From Clostridia bacterium (GTDB taxonomy: Bacteria > Bacillota > Clostridia > Oscillospirales > Acutalibacteraceae): a DNA stretch of 33,530 bases. Under the pieces are notes generated by a model. The model ran no database searches and was not told where the DNA came from. It worked only from the letters and a program-made list of their open reading frames with translations. Of the stretch, positions 1 to 8,381 are shown piece by piece; within the stretch, counting starts at the first letter, position 1, and every line of letters begins with the position of its first letter. The stretch is taken from NCBI GenBank assembly GCA_017623575.1, contig JAGAOS010000038.1, forward strand, positions 1 to 33,530, read 5' to 3'. Position numbers and translations under genes: made by a program.

Positions 1-2148
1 GACGATGCCGCATTCCGCGCAGACCTCGCCGCAATCGGGGCAGATCGCCGTCGCGCAGTCAATACAGGTATGGCAGTTTCCGCAGATCTCGCTGCAGTCG
101 GTGCAGGCCTCGCCGCAGTCGGGACAGATCCATACATGGTCGCTGCACTTGCTGCAGCTGCCGCAGATATCGGCGAAGCAGTTGGTGCAGTGTTCGCCGC
201 ACTCCTCGCAGATTATTTCGCAGTTGGAGCAGGAATAGCAGTTGCCACAGACATTTCCGCAATCGGAGCAGACCTCGCCGCAATCGGGGCAGATCCAGAC
301 ATGCTCCTCGCACTTGCCGCAGCCGCCGCAGACATTCTTGCAGTTATAGCAGGTGCGCTCGCATTCGGTGCAGAGCTCGGTGCAATCATTGCAGAGCTTG
401 CACTCCGCGCAGTAGTTATCCACACATTCAAAGCACTTGAAGCAATCCACACAGTAAGAGCCCTCGCCGCGCTCCGTCAGACACTCGCCGCATTCGGGGC
501 AGTGGCACTCGTTGTTTCTGGCACACTCATCGCAAAGCTTGCACTCCTCGCAGTATTCATCGCCCAGGCACTTGGCGCAGGAGTTACATTCCTGACAGTG
601 TGACGCGCCATCGCCGGTGACAAAGCAGGCTCCGCAGTCCTCGCAGGCCGCATCATTTTCCAAATGGCACACCAGGCAGGCCGAGCAGCCCTGGTCGCAG
701 GCACCGCCGCAGCTGTCGTCAAAGCATCTGAGGCACAGCTCACACAATTCTGTGTTGCTATGGCAGGCACCGCAATCCCGACAGTGGCCGCCGGTGGCAC
801 AGTCCAGGCATTTTTCACATTCGCCGCACCACTCCTCAATGCAGTTGTGACACTTGAAGCAGCCGTCGCAGTAGTCGCCGGCAAGGAACAGACAGTCTCC
901 GCAATCCTGGCAGTGGGTGCCCTCATTAAAGGCGCACTCGTGGCACTTTTCACATTCCGGGCAGTACTCAGCGCATTCGGAGCATTTGCCGCATTCTTTA
1001 CAGTAATTTCTGTCATCAAACTCTTCTATGCATCCTTCGCAGTCAGGGCAGACCTCACTGCTTCCGTGACAGTCGTAGCATTTGAAGCAGGCATAACACC
1101 ATGCAGTACATCCACTGCAATGATCGAAACATTCAGGGCATACAAATTCCTCACTGCCGCAGGTATAGCAACCTCCGCAATGCCATCCTTCATACACGCA
1201 GCAGTCTAAACACGCGTCGCAGAATTCACAAAATTCAACGCAATTGCTGCAAGAAAGACACTCCCAGCAGACATAATCTACGATAGAATAGCAATCCTGA
1301 CAATTGGGACAGTGACCGCCATCATTTATCATACATGAAATGCATGCAGCACATTCATAGCAGTATTCGGAACATTCACTGCATAGACCGCATTCAGGGC
1401 AGATATCAACGCCCATCTCACAGTTGCCGCAATCAGAGCAGTGCGAACCGTCAGATATACAGCAGTCTATGCATGCTTCATGCTCGTCGCAGATTTCAGA
1501 GCAGTTACTGCAAACTTCACCGCATGTCAGACATAAATCGTAATCAGCCCAACAGTTGCCGCATGTTTGGCAATGACTACCACAATCGGTTGCACATATG
1601 TAACACAAATAGCAGTTTTCACAGTATCCGTATTCCTGGCAATTTACGCACAACATGCAGTTTTCGCAGAATTCATCATCGTAAATGCAACCTATGCCAC
1701 AGCTTTCGCAGTGTGTTCCATCGTCATATGCACATTCCGCACACATCTCATGGGCTTCACAATAATCCACGCAATCGGCGCACCTTCCGCACAGTTCACA
1801 GATCGTTACATCAGCTTCGCACTGTTCACATTCGCTGCAGTGATAACCGCATGAGACAGCGCAATCATAACATATGTTGCCGCACCCATCGCACAGTTCT
1901 TCCGGGTCGTCCACGCACTCGCCGCAGTCGGCGCAGTGGTGTTCCTCGTAGCAGGATCGACCGCTGTCTTCGCTGCAGTGGGAGCCGCCACTGCAGATGT
2001 AATCATCGCCGCAGCCCTCACCACAGTATTCACATTCCACATACTCGTCCCATGCGTGAACGTGGAGCGACGTTGTCGGAACTAAGCCGAAGATCATCGC
2101 AAGTGTTAGCATTATGCTTAAAATTTTTCTTAATGCTTTATGCTTCAT
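1..2148 (-). CDS. Secreted giant cysteine-rich repeat protein (partial, open at left edge)
   Basis: I do not recognise a named family. The minus strand reads without a stop for 716 codons from an ATG at 2148, preceded by a strong AAGGAGG site 8 nt away. Residues 1-32 are a Sec signal peptide (two Lys, an Arg, a Leu/Ile/Met core, ending HVHA). The rest is about a quarter cysteine (about 170 Cys), nearly all in CxxC steps, with Asp, Glu and Gly between. A GxHC motif recurs with its Cys at residues 58, 104, 147, 193, 237, 280, 324, 413 and 456 (a variant at 367), giving a 43-46 residue unit. Within a unit the Cys are separated by 2, 2, 6-8, 2, 2, 2-3, 2, 3, 2, 2 and 2 residues. Beyond residue 456 the period breaks, and a 55-residue repeat (HVWICPDCGE at 616 and 671) appears. 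It lies 34 nt downstream of a dockerin gene, probably in one operon. Extracellular metal binding or disulfide-rich wall material are inferences. Confidence 0.9.
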   Translation of the reverse strand, partial: MKHKALRKILSIMLTLAMIFGLVPTTSLHVHAWDEYVECEYCGEGCGDDYICSGGSHCSEDSGRSCYEEHHCADCGECVDDPEELCDGCGNICYDCAVSCGYHCSECEQCEADVTICELCGRCADCVDYCEAHEMCAECAYDDGTHCESCGIGCIYDDEFCENCMLCVNCQEYGYCENCYLCYICATDCGSHCQTCGNCWADYDLCLTCGEVCSNCSEICDEHEACIDCCISDGSHCSDCGNCEMGVDICPECGLCSECSEYCYECAACISCMINDGGHCPNCQDCYSIVDYVCWECLSCSNCVEFCEFCDACLDCCVYEGWHCGGCYTCGSEEFVCPECFDHCSGCTAWCYACFKCYDCHGSSEVCPDCEGCIEEFDDRNYCKECGKCSECAEYCPECEKCHECAFNEGTHCQDCGDCLFLAGDYCDGCFKCHNCIEEWCGECEKCLDCATGGHCRDCGACHSNTELCELCLRCFDDSCGGACDQGCSACLVCHLENDAACEDCGACFVTGDGASHCQECNSCAKCLGDEYCEECKLCDECARNNECHCPECGECLTERGEGSYCVDCFKCFECVDNYCAECKLCNDCTELCTECERTCYNCKNVCGGCGKCEEHVWICPDCGEVCSDCGNVCGNCYSCSNCEIICEECGEHCTNCFADICGSCSKCSDHVWICPDCGEACTDCSEICGNCHTCIDCATAICPDCGEVCAECGIV

Positions 2149-2182
2149 TTGTTATTCCTCCTTGTTTTTAAAGCTGAGTCTT

Positions 2183-5062
2183 TTAGTGTAGCTCTATTCC
2201 TTGCCATCCCGCAACAAACTGTGAAAGATGAACAACATCTGTTAAATCTACCGAGCCGACGCCGTTGGTATTGAGCGCCGCCTCATTACAAGTTATCTGC
2301 CATCCCGCAACGAACTGCGAAAGGGTAACAACATCAACCAAATCAACCTCGCCGTCATCATTCACATCGCCGGGGGTATAGGCGCTAATTTTGGTTAGGG
2401 TTATGTTATGAATAACGTTTTCGCTGACGGTTAGGGTTGCTTCATAGGTTTTGTGATTATTTTTAGTTGCTACAAGACGGTAGGTACCGTCTTTAACATT
2501 GCCTATATAATAGTTTGCATTATTGCCTTTAACGGTGGTTTCATAGGCTAAATCGTTACTGTTTTGTTTATAAAGACGTATTGTTATATCATCGGTAGAA
2601 CTGCCGCCGCTTGTAATTTGACCGCTTACAAACAAACTGCTTTCGGGAGCGGCTGCGCCTTCTGTAAAGGTGTAGTAGATATATACTACATTACTGTTTG
2701 CATAAACGGCATCCCAATCCAGTCTTTCGGTTACCTGTTTGCCGTTGATATATGCCGTAACGGGCGATACAAACTTACACATATTTGCACCGTCAACCTT
2801 TTGGGGGATTATTTTAATTTCCAGTTTATACTGTTTGCCCTGAACAAAGGTTTCGTCTGACATCATAGGAGCACCGTCGGCGTTATACCATATAACACCC
2901 TTTTCGCCGTAGCTCTCATCGGGCATATAGTAATCAGAATGTACGGCAGTTAAATCATAGTCGGGAGTATTACCCGCTTTGGGTATGTCTATGTCTTTAA
3001 GCATAATCAGCGATGTATTTACAGGATTACAGGTAAAATTACTGCTGATAGTTTGTTTATAAAGACCTTCGTTTGTGGTTGTGTTGCCCTCGGCTATATT
3101 TCCGTTTACGGTTGCGTTAAACAGCATATCATAATACTTATCGTGCCAGAAGGTAACGCCCTTTTCGGTTATGAGGTATATGCGAACCTGATACTCGTGA
3201 CCGGGAATAAAGGTTTCGTTTTCATATACCCAATCAAAGTCGGTCATATCAAACCAGCCCATACCGTTTTTAATGTAATAATATTTTGTACCGGCGTTTA
3301 CGCCAACATACTCTTCATAATATTCAGATTTATCAAAATCCAGATAATAACCGTTACCTCGCAGACTGCAGGTATAACGGGGTTTTTCACCTGGAACGGG
3401 AGCATAAACATCCTCAATAACAACATTTTCTATAACGCTGTCATTACACTCACCAAAACTGTATTCCACAGTAATATAGTTTGATGGGTCTTGGTCATAT
3501 GCCTTTTTAACCTTGGCGGAATTGCCGTTTACGGTTGCCGTTACATACGGGTCAAGATTATCATCCAACAAAAACTCATAGCCATTAGCGGTTTTAATAT
3601 CCACATAAAGCTTGTAATAATAGCCCGACATAAAGGTGTGATTACCGTTAATCTCCCACCAATCATAACCGTCAGAGGACATATACCACTTGCGGTAATC
3701 GGTGTAGTTACTGCTGCCGCCCACGGCATAGTAGGTGTTGTTACCGCAAGCAACGGTATAGGAGGGCTTGCTACCTTCTTTAGGTGCGGTAACGGTAAGC
3801 TCTACGGTAGGAACTGTGGCAGGGCATATGCCAAAATCCACGGCAAGACATAGCGCCTTAGCCGAATCATTGCCTACCGTTGTAACGGTTGCCTTTTTGC
3901 CGTTTATTGTAGCCGAGGTAAGGGGAGATTCAAAGCTTCCGTAATCCTCTGCATTAATGTAAATTTCCACCCTGTAGGATTTACCCGCAGTAAAAGCGCC
4001 GCTATTTATATACTCATCATCCTCATACCAATGGACGGTATGCTTATAGCAACCGTCGGGTATGTTATAAACCTCATTATCAATAGAAATCCCCGCAACG
4101 GGAGAATTAATGGCTATATCCAGTTTGTCTATCATTCTGAATATCTCAACCAGTTTATCGGAATCCACATACTCCTGAGAATATTCCGACTGAGGATTAA
4201 ACCAATATCCGTTGGTAAAGGGGGTATAAACATCTTTATCCATATAGTTGGCAAGGGGGGTGCTGTCGGTTGGCAGCTTTATGCCAAAGAAGGTTCCGCC
4301 CTTTAAATCAACCTCGGCATCCTTGCAAATGGTAAGACCGTATGTGTTGTTATTGTAGCTTCCGCTTAAATCGTTGGAATAAAATTCTCCGCCAAATATT
4401 TCTGCCTTACCGTTTAAAAGAAGCACCGCATCTATATCTCTGCCGCCATATAATGCGCTTTCGCCAATAAGACTGCCGTCATAAACATAAAGCTCACCGT
4501 ATTCCTGCCAAATAGCTCTACCGTAAACGGCGGTGTTATAGCTGCCTTTTAATGTGGCGTTATGTATATAAACATTACCGCCCACATTGGAAATAACCGC
4601 ATTTCTGGCGCTGCTGCAGGAGGCTTTATAGGTAAGAGAGCCGGGACCGTAGATTCTTAAAGCGGCATAAGGATAGGTGTTATATAAAAGGGCATCAAAA
4701 TCGCAATAGCCATCATTTGTGTCGGGAGCGGTAAAAACAGAATGGCCTGTTAAATACAAGGTTTTAAAGCCTCTAACCAAAATGGCGGCGGGTAATAGCT
4801 TGTCGCCCTCCACCAATGGTATTACTTCATCACAGTTACCAAGCGCAACATAGGGCATCCATTCGTTTTCCATAGCGGCCTTGAATTCGGCAAAGGAGTT
4901 GCATATGGCAGGATTATCTGCGCTTTTACCCACTCCCTCAGGGAATTGTACGGCGGCACTGCTAACCTCCGTTGATTCTTCTGCAAGAACATTAAATGAT
5001 GATATGGGTATTGTCAAGGTAAGCATCAACAATGCAAGCAACAGTGACAATATTTTTTTCAT
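2183..5062 (-). CDS. Secreted dockerin protein with beta-helix-like region and four Ig-like repeats
   Basis: A 959-residue secreted protein. I chose the ATG at 5062 because AGGAGAGGG lies just before it; an upstream in-frame TTG at 5083 would place that site inside the gene. Residues 1-29 are a signal peptide. About 85-260 is rich in short strands and Gly/Asn turns, like a right-handed beta-helix. About 320-800 holds four loosely similar modules of roughly 110 residues, each with a P-x-x-G-x-x-P-x-Y start, a W, an F-x-x-G-x-x-Y and an NG near the end. A CarboxypepD_reg-like beta-sandwich follows (about 815-890). A C-terminal type I dockerin starts at DVNDDGEVDLVD; its second Ca loop (NTNGVGSVDLTD) is degenerate. 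No catalytic motif is visible, so adhesion, scaffolding or substrate binding is likelier than hydrolysis. It is first in a probable operon with the Cys-rich protein. Confidence 0.88.
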   Translation of the reverse strand: MKKILSLLLALLMLTLTIPISSFNVLAEESTEVSSAAVQFPEGVGKSADNPAICNSFAEFKAAMENEWMPYVALGNCDEVIPLVEGDKLLPAAILVRGFKTLYLTGHSVFTAPDTNDGYCDFDALLYNTYPYAALRIYGPGSLTYKASCSSARNAVISNVGGNVYIHNATLKGSYNTAVYGRAIWQEYGELYVYDGSLIGESALYGGRDIDAVLLLNGKAEIFGGEFYSNDLSGSYNNNTYGLTICKDAEVDLKGGTFFGIKLPTDSTPLANYMDKDVYTPFTNGYWFNPQSEYSQEYVDSDKLVEIFRMIDKLDIAINSPVAGISIDNEVYNIPDGCYKHTVHWYEDDEYINSGAFTAGKSYRVEIYINAEDYGSFESPLTSATINGKKATVTTVGNDSAKALCLAVDFGICPATVPTVELTVTAPKEGSKPSYTVACGNNTYYAVGGSSNYTDYRKWYMSSDGYDWWEINGNHTFMSGYYYKLYVDIKTANGYEFLLDDNLDPYVTATVNGNSAKVKKAYDQDPSNYITVEYSFGECNDSVIENVVIEDVYAPVPGEKPRYTCSLRGNGYYLDFDKSEYYEEYVGVNAGTKYYYIKNGMGWFDMTDFDWVYENETFIPGHEYQVRIYLITEKGVTFWHDKYYDMLFNATVNGNIAEGNTTTNEGLYKQTISSNFTCNPVNTSLIMLKDIDIPKAGNTPDYDLTAVHSDYYMPDESYGEKGVIWYNADGAPMMSDETFVQGKQYKLEIKIIPQKVDGANMCKFVSPVTAYINGKQVTERLDWDAVYANSNVVYIYYTFTEGAAAPESSLFVSGQITSGGSSTDDITIRLYKQNSNDLAYETTVKGNNANYYIGNVKDGTYRLVATKNNHKTYEATLTVSENVIHNITLTKISAYTPGDVNDDGEVDLVDVVTLSQFVAGWQITCNEAALNTNGVGSVDLTDVVHLSQFVAGWQGIELH

Positions 5063-5118
5063 AATACCCTCTCCTTTGGTCAAACGGATTCAGGTGCAAT
5101 CCGGATTCTTTATATAAT

Positions 5119-5147
5119 ATTATATATTATATAAAAATCCTTGTCCC
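5119..5147 (-). promoter_or_regulatory. Promoter of the dockerin/Cys-rich operon
   Basis: On the minus strand GGGACA (5147-5142) is followed by a 17-nt spacer and TATAAT (5124-5119). A second TATAAT is at 5131-5126. The 5' leader would be about 50 nt. A GTGTGGG box overlaps and extends upstream of the -35. Confidence 0.55.
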
Positions 5148-5218
5148 CACACTTTTTTAAAATATAGGTATGGGATTTTAGGTTTTTTATAAAAAAGTGT
5201 GGGAAAAAGTGTGGGAAA
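5146..5218. promoter_or_regulatory. GTGTGGG boxes: inverted plus tandem repeats between divergent genes
   Basis: CCCACACTTTTTTA (5146-5159) and TAAAAAAGTGTGGG (5190-5203) form an exact 14-bp inverted repeat with a 30-nt loop. The right arm is part of a tandem 12-bp direct repeat, AAGTGTGGGAAA, at 5195-5206 and 5207-5218. There are thus three copies of GTGTGGG between the dockerin operon and the LuxR-type regulator gene. The left box abuts the minus-strand -35, and the right pair lies 35 nt before the plus-strand -35. An operator for the adjacent regulator is the simplest reading. Confidence 0.6.
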
Positions 5219-5253
5219 GCATTTGGAATTGAATAAATTAATTGATATTTATG

Positions 5254-5282
5254 TTGCCCGCGAAAAAATTTTATGGTATAAT
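5254..5282 (+). promoter_or_regulatory. Promoter of the LuxR-type regulator gene
   Basis: TTGCCC (5254-5259), 17-nt spacer, TATAAT (5277-5282), about 28 nt before the ATG. Confidence 0.6.
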
Positions 5283-5310
5283 TAAAAAAAATCGATATTG
5301 GGAGATAGAT

Positions 5311-6360
5311 ATGAAAAAATTATCTGCCTTTTTTATGGTAATTACTCTTTTGTTGCTTTGCCTTTCGGGGTGTAGCGGCATTGGTGATAAAAACGCCAGT
5401 CTTTCAGTGGTGTATGCAATTATGGCGGTGCTTTCTTTATTTCCGCTAATAGGATATTGCATTTTTATAAAGAAAAAAGACCCGTGGTTTTTTGTTTTAT
5501 TTTCGGGTGTTTTGGTGGTGAATGTAGGGTATTTTTGCCTTTCGGTTTCATCAAGTCTGGAAGAGGCTCTGCTTGCCAACCGAATATCTTATTTAGGTTC
5601 GGTTATTTTGCCCCTGTCAATGCTGCTTATAATACTGCGTGCGACGGGACTAAAATATAAAAAAGCTCTTCCAATTTGCCTTATAGTTCTTGCCTCTATA
5701 GTGTTTTTTATAGCGGCAAGCCCCGGTTATTCCACAATTTATTATAAAAGTGCCGAGCTTATATTTATAAACGGTGTAGCAGTGCTTCAAAAACAGTATG
5801 GACCGCTTCACATCCTTTACCTTTTTTATCTGCTTGGGTATTTTGCCGCTATGATAGCTGCTGTAATTCAGGCGGCAATTAAAAAAAGAATGGAAAGCGC
5901 CCTGCAGACCTTCTTTTTAATTGCTTCGGTTTATGTTAATCTTGGAATATGGCTTATTGAACAGCTTGTTAAAATTGATTTTGAATTTCTTTCTATATCC
6001 TATTTTATAAGCGAGCTGTTTTTAATAGGACTTTATTTACTGATTGAGCAGAATTCAAGGCAGAGCCTTCCGCTTCCGTCCAATTCGTCAGATGCGAAAA
6101 CGGTTTTTGTTCCAAAAGAAGAAATGGTAGCCAAAGAATATAATTCGGAGCTTTTTTCACTTGGTCTTACAAAGCTCACCCGTACCGAAAGGATAATTTA
6201 TAGCCTGTATGTTGAGGGCAAATCCACAAAAGAGATTATGTGCGACCTTAATATAACCGAAAATACACTTAAATATCACAATAAAAACATTTACGGTAAG
6301 CTTGGGGTGTCATCACGAAAAGAGCTTTTGGAAGTAGCGGCTATTTTAAATAACAAATAA
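5311..6360 (+). CDS. Membrane-bound LuxR-family transcriptional regulator
   Basis: A 349-residue one-component regulator. I chose the ATG at 5311, which has GGGAG a few nt upstream; an in-frame TTG at 5242 lies upstream of the promoter -10. The N-terminus is a hydrophobic leader with a possible lipobox (LSGC, Cys21). About seven hydrophobic segments follow up to about residue 250, resembling the 7TM sensor region (HisKA_7TM type) found on some histidine kinases. The last 65 residues are a GerE/LuxR helix-turn-helix: LTRTERIIYSLYVEGKSTKE, then a recognition helix ending TLKYHNKNIYGKLG. There is no kinase or receiver domain, so the sensor appears joined straight to the DNA-binding domain. It is divergent from the dockerin/Cys-rich operon and shares GTGTGGG boxes with it, so it probably regulates that operon and itself. 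Confidence 0.85.
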   Translation: MKKLSAFFMVITLLLLCLSGCSGIGDKNASLSVVYAIMAVLSLFPLIGYCIFIKKKDPWFFVLFSGVLVVNVGYFCLSVSSSLEEALLANRISYLGSVILPLSMLLIILRATGLKYKKALPICLIVLASIVFFIAASPGYSTIYYKSAELIFINGVAVLQKQYGPLHILYLFYLLGYFAAMIAAVIQAAIKKRMESALQTFFLIASVYVNLGIWLIEQLVKIDFEFLSISYFISELFLIGLYLLIEQNSRQSLPLPSNSSDAKTVFVPKEEMVAKEYNSELFSLGLTKLTRTERIIYSLYVEGKSTKEIMCDLNITENTLKYHNKNIYGKLGVSSRKELLEVAAILNNK

Positions 6361-6406
6361 AACAAGCTAAAATTATAGCATTAATAAAAATATTTATAAA
6401 CACAAA

Positions 6407-6445
6407 AACCGTAACAGAAGCATTGTTTTTGCCTCTGTTACGGTT
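6407..6445. terminator. Bidirectional terminator between convergent genes
   Basis: AACCGTAACAGA (6407-6418) pairs exactly with TCTGTTACGGTT (6434-6445). It is flanked by A-rich sequence on the left and T-rich sequence on the right, so it can serve the regulator gene and the GH13 gene. Confidence 0.8.
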
Positions 6446-6500
6446 GCTTTTATTTATTCTTTTATATTTAAAATAGTTTAGTTTTTTAAACAGCGCGTTG

Positions 6501-8363
6501 CTATAATTTATTAACTAAAAGCGAAATTCCTTCGCCCATAATTGTAATGGTATTTTCATATGGGGAATCACCAAAAACGGTAGTATAGGTAGATAAATCA
6601 ATATCAAGGGTTATTTTTTCAGCTACATTCCAACGGTTTATGCCTATTATTGCCGAGCTTTTTTCGTCAAAGCGTCTGAACACAACATAACCAAGCCCCA
6701 CCGCTAAAAATTCCAGATTACCCTCTTTAAATGCGGTACAGTTTTTTCTTACAGCACCAAGCTTTTTATAAAAATCAACAAGCTCCATATCCTCATTGCC
6801 CCAAGGGTAGGTGCCGCGGCAGAATGGGTCGCCATATCCCGTAAGTCCTGCCTCATCCCCATAATAAAGAGAGGGCAGACCCACCAGGGTATACTGCAGG
6901 GTTGCCGCTAGTTTAAGCAGTTTTTTGCCATTTTGATATTGTTCGGGAGTAAGGTGCTGACTTGATTGCCAATCCCTTTTTCGGTCGCCCTGAGGCTCAC
7001 CCGCAAGTCTGGTTAAAATTCGGGCGGTATCGTGGGTGCCTATATGATTCATTAAATTATGAAGTGACTGGGGTGGGTAATTTTCCATAACGGTCATTAC
7101 GGCTTCGGCAAAATTCTTGCCCTCTCCACCGCTTACAAAATCAACAATGGCATTTGCAAAGGGATAATTCATAACGCTGTCAAGCTGTTTGCCGCGCAAA
7201 AATCTGCGGCGTTTTCCATAGCTTATTTTGTTGGTGGCATCCTCCCATACCTCACCTAAAAGGTATCCGTCGGGATTTTCTGCCTTTACAGCAAGCCGCA
7301 CCTTATCTAAAAATGCATCGGGCAGTTCGTCGGCTACATCCAGCCTGAAGCCTGCGGCGCCGCGGCGCATCCAATAGCGGATAACACCGTTTTCACCTGT
7401 AATAAATTCGGTAAAGGCAGGGTCATCCTCATATACCTCAGGCAGAGATTTAACCCCCCACCAGCAATGATAATCATCATTATACTTTTTGAATTTATAC
7501 CAAGAGTAATATTTACTATCCTTACTGTTATATGCGCCGACCTCATCATAGCGGTTTTTGGCATTAAAATAAATGCTGTCATCACCTGTATGGGAGAAAA
7601 CTCCGTCTAAAATAATATCAATGCCGTATTCCTTTGCAGATTTGCAAAGACTTATAAAGTCCTCCTCACTGCCAAGCAGGGGGTCGATTTTAAAGTAGTC
7701 GGCGGTGTTGTAGCGGTGGTTTGAATGGGCTTCAAAAATGGGATTTAAATAAATCATAGTAACCCCAAGGGATGCTATATATTCAAGCTTTTGCTCAATG
7801 CCCTTTAAATTACCGCAAAAATAATCGTTACCCAAGCATTTAAAGGTGTTATTCTGAGTATATTCGGGTGTTCCGCCCCAATCGTTTCTTATATATCTGT
7901 CCTTTGGGTAGGGCAGATTATTTTTGCCCCTTGCAAATCGGTCAGGGAAAATTTGATAAATAATTCCACCGCGGGTATGAGTTGGGGTTTTAAAGCCTTT
8001 TTCATAAACGGTAAGCTGAAAATCTTTGCCCGACTTAGGCTCGAAATCTCCAAAGCCATCACCTATGCAGTGAAGCTTGCGTTCACCCTCCACAGTGTAC
8101 ATAATAAAATGGTAAAAATAAAGACCCTCCTCTAAAGAAACCTCGGTGCTGCGGGTGTAAAAATTACCCTCTAAATTATTGCAGTCGTCGGTCATCTCAA
8201 AGGAAAGCTCTTTTTCATTATCCTTATTAAAAACGGCGACCACGCCCTTAACATATCCGTCACGGGGCAGAAGCACACTAAGCTTAAAGCTTTTATGTGC
8301 TTCCACACTGCCGAAGATAGACTTATAAAAAGTATCTCTGGAATTGTAGGGCATGGTACGCAT
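6501..8363 (-). CDS. GH13 alpha-amylase family enzyme (neopullulanase/maltodextrin glucosidase type), intracellular
   Basis: A 620-residue alpha-glucan hydrolase. I chose the ATG at 8363 because GGTGAT, matching the anti-SD tail, lies just upstream; an in-frame TTG at 8375 overlaps that site. There is no signal peptide. Residues 1-130 form an N-terminal beta-domain as in neopullulanase and cyclomaltodextrinase relatives. The (beta/alpha)8 barrel starts near GGIIYQIFPDRF. GH13 conserved regions are intact: DGVFSHTG (near 253), GFRLDVAD with the nucleophile Asp at about 342, GEVWE with the acid/base Glu at about 371, and NHIGTHDT with the stabilising Asp at about 445. It sits 18 nt downstream of glgP, so it probably debranches or shortens glycogen or maltodextrins for the phosphorylase. 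The exact bond specificity cannot be read from the sequence. Confidence 0.92.
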   Translation of the reverse strand: MRTMPYNSRDTFYKSIFGSVEAHKSFKLSVLLPRDGYVKGVVAVFNKDNEKELSFEMTDDCNNLEGNFYTRSTEVSLEEGLYFYHFIMYTVEGERKLHCIGDGFGDFEPKSGKDFQLTVYEKGFKTPTHTRGGIIYQIFPDRFARGKNNLPYPKDRYIRNDWGGTPEYTQNNTFKCLGNDYFCGNLKGIEQKLEYIASLGVTMIYLNPIFEAHSNHRYNTADYFKIDPLLGSEEDFISLCKSAKEYGIDIILDGVFSHTGDDSIYFNAKNRYDEVGAYNSKDSKYYSWYKFKKYNDDYHCWWGVKSLPEVYEDDPAFTEFITGENGVIRYWMRRGAAGFRLDVADELPDAFLDKVRLAVKAENPDGYLLGEVWEDATNKISYGKRRRFLRGKQLDSVMNYPFANAIVDFVSGGEGKNFAEAVMTVMENYPPQSLHNLMNHIGTHDTARILTRLAGEPQGDRKRDWQSSQHLTPEQYQNGKKLLKLAATLQYTLVGLPSLYYGDEAGLTGYGDPFCRGTYPWGNEDMELVDFYKKLGAVRKNCTAFKEGNLEFLAVGLGYVVFRRFDEKSSAIIGINRWNVAEKITLDIDLSTYTTVFGDSPYENTITIMGEGISLLVNKL

Positions 8364-8381
8364 TTTAATCACCAAAAAATA

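Noticed and set aside
1-700. DNA-level direct repeats that could suggest a CRISPR array
   Set aside because: The repeats are imperfect, of varying length, continuous in one reading frame and encode CxxC protein repeats. No uniform spacers are present.
70-2171. Long plus-strand open frames across the Cys-rich region, some over 170 codons and rich in Ala, Val and Leu
   Set aside because: They are shadows of the repetitive minus-strand gene (GCA/GAC/CTC triplets opposite TGC/GTC/GAG). They lack ribosome binding sites and start at arbitrary ATGs.
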